Positions 24,501-31,333 of a DNA stretch of 43,517 nt are shown piece after piece. Under the pieces are notes generated by a model, which did not search any database, was not told where the DNA came from, and saw nothing but the letters and a program-made list of their open reading frames with translations. The stretch spans positions 1-43,517 of the forward strand of contig JAAEQF010000662.1 of assembly GCA_024231695.1 (NCBI GenBank), in the 5' to 3' direction. The DNA comes from FCB group bacterium. GTDB taxonomy: Bacteria > Zixibacteria > MSB-5A5 > GN15 > JAAZOE01. Both the position numbers and the translations under genes were made by a program. Positions within the stretch are counted from its first letter, which is position 1. Each line of letters opens with the position of its first letter.

Positions 24501-27336
24501 TCCGATATATCTCACGGCCGAAGACCTGCCCTGGGACGCTACTTTCACCGACAATGGTGACGGTAGCGGAGTTTTCTCCGGTCGGCCCGGATGGACGGAC
24601 GCCGAAACCTATATGGTGACGTTTATTGCTTCCGATCTGGCTTTGACCGACACCAAAACCGTAACCATCATCGTCGAGGACGTCAATGCTCCCCCGATCA
24701 TCACTGGCCCATCCCAACTGACCGGGTACGAGGGCGAGTTGATTACCTATGACGTCACGGCCACTGATGTGGACGGGACCATTCCCACACTTTATATAAC
24801 CGCTACCGACATTCCTTTGCCGGTCGAAAGTCTATTTGTGGATAATGGAGACGGTACCGGTACCTTTGCCTGGACGCCCCATTATGATGATAGGGCTTAT
24901 CGCGGTGTTTTGATTGTGGCCGATGATGGAGAAAAACTTGACACCATCATTACCCTGATCAATGTTCTCGATGGTAATGAGCCGCCGGTGATTCATGTAC
25001 CCGTAGCGGATACGGTCATGGAAACGCAGCCGATCAGCTTCCTGATCACAGCCACCGATCCGCAATCCGATACGTTGCCGTTGACCTTCACGTCGCCGAA
25101 TCTGCCGGCGGAAGCCACGCTGACTCCAGTCGATGATACTTCGGCCGAGTTCTTCTGGACGCCGAATATGACCGCTGGTGGAGCCTACTCCATCACCTTT
25201 ATCGTCACCGATCAGGGCGATCCGCGGATTTATGCCGACACCGGCGTTACGGCTGTATTAGTCCTCGAATATGATGAGCCGCCGGAAATCTTCGTGCCGG
25301 ATACGGTAATTGCCGAGGAAACAGTTCCGTTTAGTTTCCAGGTTATGGCTTATGATCCCAATGGTCAGTTTATGCTTATGTTCCCAGCCCCGGGATCGTT
25401 GCCGCCTTGGGCTTCATATACGGCTGGATTGCGGATAAATGATACGCTGTATGGGACCTGTTACGGCGAAGCTCCGTTGGACAGCGAAGGCGAATATCCG
25501 ATCGAATTCCAATGCGCGGATGTGTACACACTGATATCTGATACAACGATATTGGTCATTACGCATACCAATCGGGCGCCGGTTCTCGATTCTATCGGCC
25601 CGCAGGCAACCGACGAGGGTGTGGCCATTAGCTTTTACTTGACTGCCACCGATGTTGAAGGCCAACCGATCAGTTATACGGCCGAAAACCTGCCCACCGG
25701 GTGCTATTTCAACAATTATGGTACCGACTCGGCCCGGTTTGTCTGGACGCCGAATTATTACTCCGCCGGCGAATATGAAGTAACCTTTATAGCCGATGAC
25801 GGACAATTGGCTGATTCGGAAGTAGTTCTGATTACGGTTACCAACGCCAACGGCCCACCGGTTATGATCTACACCGCTCAAATCGATGTGAATGAAGGTG
25901 ACCTGATGACGTTTGATATTCAGGTGAGCGATCCTGATGGCGATGTGCCGGTGTTGGATATCTATGACACAGCCATTGACCCCGGTGAGATTTTGACTTT
26001 GGTTCCAAATGGTGATTCGACGGTCTGGACGTTTGCTTGGCAGACCGATTACAACGACGCCGGATTCTATCTTACGGCCATCAGAGCTTCAGACGGCCAG
26101 AACGTAAGCTATGCCTTCCTTTGGATGAATGTCCATGAAGATAACCAGCCGCCGGAAATAGTGGTTTTGGCCCCGGCTGCAGGCGATCTCTATAATGAGG
26201 TGGAACTGACCATCGCCATGGAAGATGCCACCGGACTGGCCGCAGCCTACTATCAGTTTGATGGTTGTGGCGGAACATGGGTCCAGTTCTGGACCGATCC
26301 CGGTAGCCTTACGGTGGATACCGTCCTGTGGTCCATACCTGAAGGTCTCTCCGATGGTGACCATAATCTCTACCTGATGGTCGTCGATGATAACGCCACC
26401 GGTAATATCGACAGTTGCACGGTCAAATGGGACTTCACCTACGATAATACCGAACCGATTGTGGCCGTTATCGCCCCGGAGACTGGTGAGATTTACAGCG
26501 CTTTGCCCGAACTGTCCGTGCATATGACCGACAATATCGGCCTTCATATCCTGGAATATCAGTTGGATGGCTGTGACGGTAGCTGGGAACCCATTTGGGC
26601 CACCTTTACCACGGTTTTGGATGATACCATTCAATTGCAGATTCCGACCGTTTCCAACGGCACCCATACCGTCTATTTCCGGGTGACCGATATGGCCGGT
26701 AATCTGAACGCCGATACCTGTGTGTCTGCCTGGGAGTTTACCTTCGACGACACGCCGCCGACAATTTCGGTTCTTTCACCGGCATCAGGACTAACCTACT
26801 TCAGTGAACAACCGATTATTACTATCGGCAGCAGTGACAATGTCGGTTTGAAATATGGCTACTATCAGATCAACGGTTGTGATGGAGTCTGGATACACTT
26901 ATGGGGCTTCAACCATACGGGAACGGATACGTTGTTCGAATACGATACTCGTTTCTTCCCTGAAGGCTCCTATTCCCTGTATTTCAAGGTGATTGACGAC
27001 GCCGGTAATATCAATATCGACAGCTGTTCTTATAACTGGGAGTTCACGCTCACCGGTTCCATCTGTTGTTGTCAGGACATGCGCGGCAACGTTAATTGCG
27101 ATCAGGAAGATCAGATTTCTATCAGCGATCTTACCTATTTGCAGAGCTATCTGTTCGCTAACGGTCCTCCCCCGTTGTGTATGGAGGAGGCTAACGTTGA
27201 CGGCAGTTTGGACGGAGTGGTTGATCTTAATGATCTGGAAGTTTTGATTAACTATATGTTCTACGACGGGCAGGCTCCGGCTTTATGTCCGCTCTGTAGG
27301 CAGGTAATTGAAGAGATCAGGGATCCGTTCAAATAG
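21505..27336 (+). CDS. Giant secreted cadherin/Ig-like repeat protein with C-terminal dockerin
   Basis: A 1943-residue surface or secreted protein. GGGGAGAG precedes ATG 21505, and a signal peptide (LKTGVFFAAVLILFSAGSTMAQ) follows. About 17 beta-sandwich modules of 90-95 residues are joined by linkers such as NEPP, NAPP, NQPP and open with DE.....F.V.A.DP-like cadherin patterns. Residues 121-874 are four copies of a two-module unit (see the repeat entry). About 1550-1850 has three Ig-like modules, each with DGCxGxW and D(S/T)C...W(E/D)F. The last 90 residues form a dockerin-like pair (GNVNCDQEDQISISDLTYL; ANVDGSLDGVVDLNDLEVL). The first calcium loop is degenerate. Cadherin-like modules bind calcium and mediate adhesion; dockerins dock to cohesins, none of which is seen here. 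Function is inferred as adhesion or matrix. Confidence 0.85.
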   Translation: MRHFKLKTGVFFAAVLILFSAGSTMAQNSPPELIVDPLTYGAEGALVSFDVSATDPDGPVDSIWAEHMPDWGGFEYFGGDYGTFSGIPEYDDYGYYLIRFIASDGELTDTTIVSVIIANSNEPPTITIPNDTIIDEGQEIVLEVSGIDPEGGSVSFSVEDGFETAELVDNGEGLAIYTATPGCYDAGIHNVRFIVTDSAGATDLGIVNITVNDVNAKPYFLTDDAWINAPEDTMIVFEVEAADSCDGTIPTITHGDMPDGATFYGGYGTGTFVWTPTFAQNGAYDIRFYASDGEKTDSIYLVIFVNETNEPPTITVPGSQAVDEMNTLTWTIDGYDPEGMDLNFAVIDGPDWGEWINVGSNSADYIVSPDCYAAGTYYIDFEICDQGGLCDTATVQLVVGDVNTPPHFATPVQLLMLHEMQYFYFPIVVADTCDSDLLTITYNSIPEGAQFYYWGTDTAWFVWTPDYDQGEQWYLMEFYVSDGEYADTMDVAIYVYNTNEPPTIIMPADTTIEEGQFLELTIDATDPEDDDLIYFVEEGPEWGSLADKGTGSDDWTGLPDCYSSGLHELRVIVSDPHGNSDTGSMFINVLNNNFPPQIETTDTMITSPEMDQIDVYITTSDSCDGGSYPVTWSELPEGATINQIGDIYWFAWVPTYEQWGWYGIAFYTDDGEYADTTEIAIYVTNSNEPVEIVMPPDTSVDEQGVIELEIKGRDPEGAVLSFTLDSGPAWGAIVGSTDTSVIYRATPGCLDVGTYPVQFTVCDPGDSCATGTFNLTVNWINNEPHIVTSDTMIQGFEGTNMVVGIYGTDTCDGTSPTITHSELPEGAHFFDFSGTAALMWYPSYTQAGWYDVWFYASDGELVDTTYIIYQIADVNAPPVIVVPADTSVDEWQLLELSVTATDVDETIPALTYFDLPIGAGFIDNGDGTGAFTWTPDTNQAGEHTVGFVASDGEKADTGYTILTINDINQPPVLIVPVTQTIGEDSLLTFTVSATDPEGGPIYLTAEDLPWDATFTDNGDGSGVFSGRPGWTDAETYMVTFIASDLALTDTKTVTIIVEDVNAPPIITGPSQLTGYEGELITYDVTATDVDGTIPTLYITATDIPLPVESLFVDNGDGTGTFAWTPHYDDRAYRGVLIVADDGEKLDTIITLINVLDGNEPPVIHVPVADTVMETQPISFLITATDPQSDTLPLTFTSPNLPAEATLTPVDDTSAEFFWTPNMTAGGAYSITFIVTDQGDPRIYADTGVTAVLVLEYDEPPEIFVPDTVIAEETVPFSFQVMAYDPNGQFMLMFPAPGSLPPWASYTAGLRINDTLYGTCYGEAPLDSEGEYPIEFQCADVYTLISDTTILVITHTNRAPVLDSIGPQATDEGVAISFYLTATDVEGQPISYTAENLPTGCYFNNYGTDSARFVWTPNYYSAGEYEVTFIADDGQLADSEVVLITVTNANGPPVMIYTAQIDVNEGDLMTFDIQVSDPDGDVPVLDIYDTAIDPGEILTLVPNGDSTVWTFAWQTDYNDAGFYLTAIRASDGQNVSYAFLWMNVHEDNQPPEIVVLAPAAGDLYNEVELTIAMEDATGLAAAYYQFDGCGGTWVQFWTDPGSLTVDTVLWSIPEGLSDGDHNLYLMVVDDNATGNIDSCTVKWDFTYDNTEPIVAVIAPETGEIYSALPELSVHMTDNIGLHILEYQLDGCDGSWEPIWATFTTVLDDTIQLQIPTVSNGTHTVYFRVTDMAGNLNADTCVSAWEFTFDDTPPTISVLSPASGLTYFSEQPIITIGSSDNVGLKYGYYQINGCDGVWIHLWGFNHTGTDTLFEYDTRFFPEGSYSLYFKVIDDAGNINIDSCSYNWEFTLTGSICCCQDMRGNVNCDQEDQISISDLTYLQSYLFANGPPPLCMEEANVDGSLDGVVDLNDLEVLINYMFYDGQAPALCPLCRQVIEEIRDPFK
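21865..24126 (+). repeat. Fourfold two-module (A-B) super-repeat with periodic cysteines
   Basis: Eight modules averaging 94 residues alternate between two types. Type A carries a Cys in (T/S)P.C(Y/L)..G (GCYDAG, DCYAAG, DCYSSG, GCLDVG). Type B carries a Cys in D(S/T)CD (DSCDGT, DTCDSD, DSCDGG, DTCDGT). Copies A2 and A4 add a further Cys pair (ICDQGGLC; VCDPGDSC). The unit appears to have been duplicated as a pair, not as single modules. Confidence 0.75.
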
Positions 27337-27349
27337 CAGATTCCAGCAT

Positions 27350-27390
27350 AACAAACAGCTGCCTTTTCTCAGTGGCGGCTGTTTGTTCTT
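27350..27390 (+). terminator. Terminator after the cadherin/dockerin gene
   Basis: Stem aacaaacagc (27350-27359) / gctgtttgtt (27378-27387), with an inner gcc/ggc pairing, followed by a short T-rich tail (ttctt). Confidence 0.65.
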
Positions 27391-27405
27391 ATAATCAAGT
27401 GAATA

Positions 27406-27437
27406 AAAAAACCGGCGTAAAATCTACGCCGGTTTTT
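27406..27437. terminator. Bidirectional terminator between convergent genes
   Basis: Stem accggcgta (27411-27419) / tacgccggt (27425-27433), extended by an A-run before and a T-run after. It ends the iron-sulfur protein gene from the minus strand and backs up the previous terminator on the plus strand. Confidence 0.92.
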
Positions 27438-27470
27438 ATTTGATTGTTCTACTAAATCTCTACTTGAAGA

Positions 27471-29084
27471 TTAATGCCATTCCCATTCCAAGAACGGTTT
27501 GTCGATATCAGTCATGGCATTGACGACCAGTTCCACCAGCCCACCGTACAGGATATTGCACTTATCGAACAACCCGTAGGCGGCGAAAGTGTCGCGCATG
27601 GCTCCCTTGCAGTTGGAGCAGGGCGCGCAAACATATTTCTTCTGTTCCGGATCGAGAACATCCTGGAAAACATCAAGCACCTGTCGCAGTTTCCGACGAC
27701 CGGAAAGATTCTGACGCCATTCGGGGAAGTTCAAATCCTGGGTGATGGCAAAGCCGGAGCCGCCGCCGCAACAGTAGTTGGTCACGCCGTGCGGAGTCAT
27801 TTCGCGGAAATTATTGCATACGGCCCGAAGGACGTCGCGTTGCGGACGGACGATACCCATCAACCGGACCATGTTGCAGGGATCGTGCAGGGTGGTGATG
27901 AGGTCGTCGTTACGCGATGGATCGACTTTGATCTTACCATTCATGACGATATCATGCAACAGGGTCATGGCGCTTTCCCTGGGGATGTTCAAATCGCCGG
28001 TCAATACCCGGTCGGCGATAACCGTCAGGGCTTTGTGGGCATGGCCGCATTCACCGAGGACGATTTTTTTGACACCCAGGTTTTTAGCCGCCTGAGCGTG
28101 CTTGAGGGCCACTTTGGCGAACTGCACATCGTCGTACCAGACACCGTAGTTGATGCCGTCATAAGCAGCCACTTCACTGGACAGAGTATAACTGATCCCG
28201 GCTGCTTCCAGAATGATAGCGAACGCTTCCGGATTTTCGGGCCAGGCCAGATACTCACCGGCATTGTGGATCAGGAGAATATCAGCCCCGGCCTTGTCCA
28301 TCGGCCACTTGAATTTCATACCGGTGCGCTCTTCGACCTCTTCTTCCATGAACTCAACATTGTCCAGAAAAGGCTCGGCCGACATGCCTGTCGAGGAACC
28401 GACTTTCAACTGCAAAACCGATCCTTTTTCGTGCAGAGGCTTGACCGTTATGCCCATCTCCTGGCTGAAAATCTTCCTCAATTCACGGGTTACCAGCGCG
28501 TTGTCGGCGCCAATCGGACAGGTCTGGGCACAGCGGCGGCAGACAGTACAGCGATAACTCAGTTCCATCAGTCGGGCGATCATCGTCCAGGTGACATCGA
28601 TATCGTTGCCCGATATTTTGGCGAAAAACTTACCGCCGGTTTTGACATATTTCTTATACAGCCGGCGTAGAATGTCACTGCGATAGGTGGGCCGGTAAAT
28701 ATCAATCTCGCCCGATTCCTGATAGATCGGACAGGCGGCCGAACAGGTCTGGCACTTGGCGCAGTAATCCAGAGTCAGAGTCAGGGGTTGCAGGAAAGTC
28801 CAATTGTTTTCCTTGACGAACAGCTTCTTCAGTCCGGTCAGAAACTGCTCGACCAGTTTGCGTTTTTCTTCTTCGGTTTCCGGACGCGGAAATTTATACC
28901 CGGTAAACCCATCCAAATCGCATTCAAGCTTTTCCTTGTTAGCGTCGGATAGTTCTTTCAAAGGCGGCTCCGACTCCAATTTGTCATAGGGCGGGGGAAG
29001 AGGTAAAAACTGGGAAGGATCGAGTTTAACCAATTGGCCCGGCTGGTGGCAGAAATCCTTGAGAGGTATTCTCTTGTTGCCCAT
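27471..29084 (-). CDS. HdrD-like iron-sulfur oxidoreductase (4Fe-4S dicluster plus CCG domains)
   Basis: A 537-residue cytoplasmic-side electron-transfer protein of the heterodisulfide-reductase D / DsrK / TmcB group. Two 4Fe-4S motifs are C108-x2-C111-x2-C114-x3-C118P and C179-x2-C182-x2-C185-x3-C189P. Two cysteine-rich CCG-type domains follow. The first is degenerate (GECGHA, C346). The second is intact, with C403, C438-C439 and C486/C489/C492 (DPCNM, NYCCGGGSGFA, CAPCSNCKG). ATG 29084 is chosen: GAGGAGG is about 9 nt upstream, and the upstream gene's TAA ends 1 nt before it. An upstream in-frame start would overlap that gene by about 100 nt. Paired with the cytochrome b gene, it would pass quinol electrons to a disulfide or another acceptor. 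The acceptor is unknown: no DsrAB, HdrABC or cytochrome c gene is nearby. Confidence 0.87.
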   Translation of the reverse strand: MGNKRIPLKDFCHQPGQLVKLDPSQFLPLPPPYDKLESEPPLKELSDANKEKLECDLDGFTGYKFPRPETEEEKRKLVEQFLTGLKKLFVKENNWTFLQPLTLTLDYCAKCQTCSAACPIYQESGEIDIYRPTYRSDILRRLYKKYVKTGGKFFAKISGNDIDVTWTMIARLMELSYRCTVCRRCAQTCPIGADNALVTRELRKIFSQEMGITVKPLHEKGSVLQLKVGSSTGMSAEPFLDNVEFMEEEVEERTGMKFKWPMDKAGADILLIHNAGEYLAWPENPEAFAIILEAAGISYTLSSEVAAYDGINYGVWYDDVQFAKVALKHAQAAKNLGVKKIVLGECGHAHKALTVIADRVLTGDLNIPRESAMTLLHDIVMNGKIKVDPSRNDDLITTLHDPCNMVRLMGIVRPQRDVLRAVCNNFREMTPHGVTNYCCGGGSGFAITQDLNFPEWRQNLSGRRKLRQVLDVFQDVLDPEQKKYVCAPCSNCKGAMRDTFAAYGLFDKCNILYGGLVELVVNAMTDIDKPFLEWEWH

Positions 29085-29085
29085 T

Positions 29086-30009
29086 TTATTCGTCCTCCTC
29101 GGGTGCGGTTGCGGCTTCACCCCAGGTTCCACCGGTTTTGATATGCGGGGCAGACCAGTCGAGTCTGTAACCCAGTTGTTCATTGACGGCGCTTTCTATT
29201 TTGCCGCCCCGGGTATTGGGCTCATCGTCCCATCTAACCTTGTGATAGGTCAGATACTTGGCAAACATGTGCGTCATGTGGGTGAAGGGGAAGTAAAACA
29301 TCAATGCGGCCAAAAGCCAGAACTGCACGGCCACCGTAGTTGGTAAGATACCCGCCGCTTCAAAGGAAATTAAATTTTGCATATAACCGCGCATGACCGA
29401 ATAGGTCGGGTCAGCGGTTTGCCAGGAGACGAATCCGGCGACAAAAACGGACAGAAGGAAGAGGAGGTTGATATAATCGCTGAATACGGTAGCGGCGCGA
29501 AGTTTACTTCCGAACAGCCGATTGACAAAAAGACCAAACGCACCTACTATGGCCAGTATCCAGCCGGCCGTCCCCAGAACCAGCGTAAGATAATGAACCG
29601 TCTGGCCCAGGATGCTCGTTGAGGCGGCGGAAATAGTAATATCAAACAGACCGAGAACCGCACCCAATATCATCAGGGCGACAAAACCGAGCAGGCTGTA
29701 CATCCCCAGGTGGAAAGGAAATGAGAAAACCCAGAGTGGCCGATTATTCTCATAAACCGAGTGGACAAGAATAATTTCCTTCAGCATGGCCTTAATTTCA
29801 CTGAGCAAAGAAAAATTAGCCGGTTTGGTCCACCAATCCAGTTCCTCGTAATAGGAACCGCCATAGGCGCCTTTGCCCTTTTCATGCGGTATGGGGTATA
29901 AATCCCATCTCACATGAAGTGGCATGCGGACAATCTTGATCATCTTGGCGCCGACGACCACAACGAAAAACAAGATTGAAATATATATCAGCAGCTGTAA
30001 TCCGCCCAT
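29086..30009 (-). CDS. NarI/HdrE/DsrM-like membrane cytochrome b subunit
   Basis: A 307-residue membrane protein that fits the nitrate-reductase-gamma-like dihaem cytochrome b family, taking electrons from quinol. ATG 30009 follows GGAGG at 5 nt; an in-frame TTG at 30021 overlaps that site. Hydrophobic helices are at about 5-25, 85-120 (SFPFHLGMYSLLGFVALMI), 130-165, 180-205 and 225-250 (AVQFWLLAALMFYFPFTHMT). Histidines at both ends of helices (FPFHLG; HYLTLV; FTHMTHMF) are candidate haem ligands. The central region between helices 1 and 2 (60-75 residues, DLYPIPHEKG) is longer than in NarI. It is co-transcribed with the HdrD-like gene, with 1 nt between stop and start, so the two form a membrane-bound HdrDE-like complex. 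Confidence 0.85.
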   Translation of the reverse strand: MGGLQLLIYISILFFVVVVGAKMIKIVRMPLHVRWDLYPIPHEKGKGAYGGSYYEELDWWTKPANFSLLSEIKAMLKEIILVHSVYENNRPLWVFSFPFHLGMYSLLGFVALMILGAVLGLFDITISAASTSILGQTVHYLTLVLGTAGWILAIVGAFGLFVNRLFGSKLRAATVFSDYINLLFLLSVFVAGFVSWQTADPTYSVMRGYMQNLISFEAAGILPTTVAVQFWLLAALMFYFPFTHMTHMFAKYLTYHKVRWDDEPNTRGGKIESAVNEQLGYRLDWSAPHIKTGGTWGEAATAPEEDE

Positions 30010-30282
30010 TAAGTCCTCCAATAAATATATTCAAAATTAGGGGATAGCATCACAACGTTGGTGTTCTCTCCAGTCTCCAAATCAAGTAGCAGACAACATT
30101 TTATGTCACGTGCAAATAATGGATAAATTAGCCGATTGTCAAGAGAGTCGTGTCAGAAAAGAGATGATGAATATCGATCCTTAAGGATTGTACCGGATTA
30201 TAATCGTTCACCTTGTTGTTTTTGAGGGTTATCAGGCCCGGAGTTGAGCCCGGGAAAAAGGCGATACGGTTCCCTGGCTGTT

Positions 30283-30660
30283 TTACTCATTTAACCAGTC
30301 AATAGCGTCTTGATCGGCGTCAAAAAAGCGGATATTGATAAAGGCGTTCTGCGCGGCCGTTTCAAAAAAAGAGTTCTCCTCGGCGAATTTAGGATTTACT
30401 ACGGCGGCCCATTTTTTAATTTTTTCGAACCCGGAGGACGCGGCTGCGCGGACATTGTAATAATCGCTTACCGGGCTTGTCTGTACATCCATTTCCCTGA
30501 CATCAGTCAAAAGACCCCGGTGACGGCCTTCGTCATAAAGAGCGATAGTCTCGTTCAAGATACTGCTTGAGGTTTCCCCGCCCCAGACTCCACTGATGGA
30601 AACGTGGAGATAGTCTGTATCGGTAATAACGGTGATCTTGTATTTTTCACTGATGGGCAT
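30283..30660 (-). CDS. STAS/SpoIIAA-like domain protein
   Basis: A 125-residue, soluble, single-domain protein. The alternating pattern KITVITDTDYLHVSISG ... LLTDVREM ... KWAAVVNP ... INIRFFDADQDAIDWLNE fits the SpoIIAA-like/STAS fold (beta-alpha repeats ending in an IRxFxxxxxAxxWL helix). Such proteins are usually small regulators or lipid binders. No anti-sigma or phosphatase partner is adjacent. AAGG precedes the ATG. It stands alone: a terminator of the large operon lies upstream, and about 270 nt separate it from the cytochrome b gene downstream, where I see no gene. Function is not assignable. Confidence 0.6.
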   Translation of the reverse strand: MPISEKYKITVITDTDYLHVSISGVWGGETSSSILNETIALYDEGRHRGLLTDVREMDVQTSPVSDYYNVRAAASSGFEKIKKWAAVVNPKFAEENSFFETAAQNAFINIRFFDADQDAIDWLNE

Positions 30661-30721
30661 GATTCTACCTTTGTCCTGAATCGATTATGATTAATCCATA
30701 TACCTAATCTGCAATTTTTTG

Positions 30722-30748
30722 AAAAAAAGCAAGTCTTAAAGCACTTGC
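30722..30748 (-). terminator. Rho-independent terminator of the twelve-gene operon
   Basis: Read on the minus strand: GCAAGT, an 8-nt loop, ACTTGC, then seven T (complement of the A-run 30722-30728). It lies 30 nt after the stop of the HD-domain gene and separates it from the STAS-like gene. Confidence 0.82.
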
Positions 30749-30777
30749 AATTGAAACGTCAGTGAAGTCTGCCCCGA

Positions 30778-31326
30778 CTATAACTCCAGCGTATCGCCAA
30801 TACGGAGCATACCCTCTTTGATCAAATCCAGAAACTCAGCCAGCTCCAACCCAAGGTTGGAACAGGCGGCGATATTTTCGCGAGTTGCCCCGGCGGCAAA
30901 ACGCTTTTCTCCGAAACGCCTTAACATAAATTCACTATCGACCCCGGCCAGTCTCTTGCCCGGATGCATCAGGGCACAGGCGACGATAAAACCGGTTGTC
31001 GGATCAGTGGCATAAAGAGCCCAGTCCAATTTCGTCTGGCAGGGAGTATGACCCGGATGACAGCGGATGGCGGCGATCATTTCCGGGGGTAGATTGTATG
31101 ATTTCAACCAGTCTTCGGTAATAAAAGTATGTTTGTCCGGCTTTCTGACCGTTTTATCATAGTCCAGATCGTGCAAGAGTCCGGTCCGACCCCACAATTC
31201 CGGGTCTTCATCGAAATACTCCGCCAGCCGGATCATCCCAGCCTCGACCGCATAGATATGCTTGCGCAGGTTTCGGTTTTTGACTTTCTGTTCCACCAGA
31301 GCGGCGGCTTCATCGTGAGCAATCAT
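30778..31326 (-). CDS. HD-domain metal-dependent hydrolase
   Basis: A 182-residue HD-superfamily protein, probably a phosphohydrolase. The metal motif is present as H (RKHIYAVEAGM), HD (GLLHDLDYDKT) and a later H (IRCHPGH), and the final helix bundle has ATDPTTGF. Substrate is unknown; relatives act on nucleotides. ATG 31326 is preferred (GAGG 5 nt upstream). An in-frame start at 31389 would overlap the TonB receptor gene by over 50 nt. It is the last gene of the operon, 7 nt after the receptor and just before the terminator. Confidence 0.8.
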   Translation of the reverse strand: MIAHDEAAALVEQKVKNRNLRKHIYAVEAGMIRLAEYFDEDPELWGRTGLLHDLDYDKTVRKPDKHTFITEDWLKSYNLPPEMIAAIRCHPGHTPCQTKLDWALYATDPTTGFIVACALMHPGKRLAGVDSEFMLRRFGEKRFAAGATRENIAACSNLGLELAEFLDLIKEGMLRIGDTLEL

Positions 31327-31333
31327 AGCAGCC

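Noticed and set aside
22000-27000. CRISPR-like or DNA-level tandem repeats in the giant gene
   Set aside because: The periodicity is at the protein level (90-95 residues) and diverged in DNA. There are no short identical direct repeats with spacers.
27474-28670. 398-codon plus-strand ORF opposite the HdrD-like gene
   Set aside because: The opposite strand carries two intact 4Fe-4S motifs and a CCG domain. This ORF has no recognisable feature.
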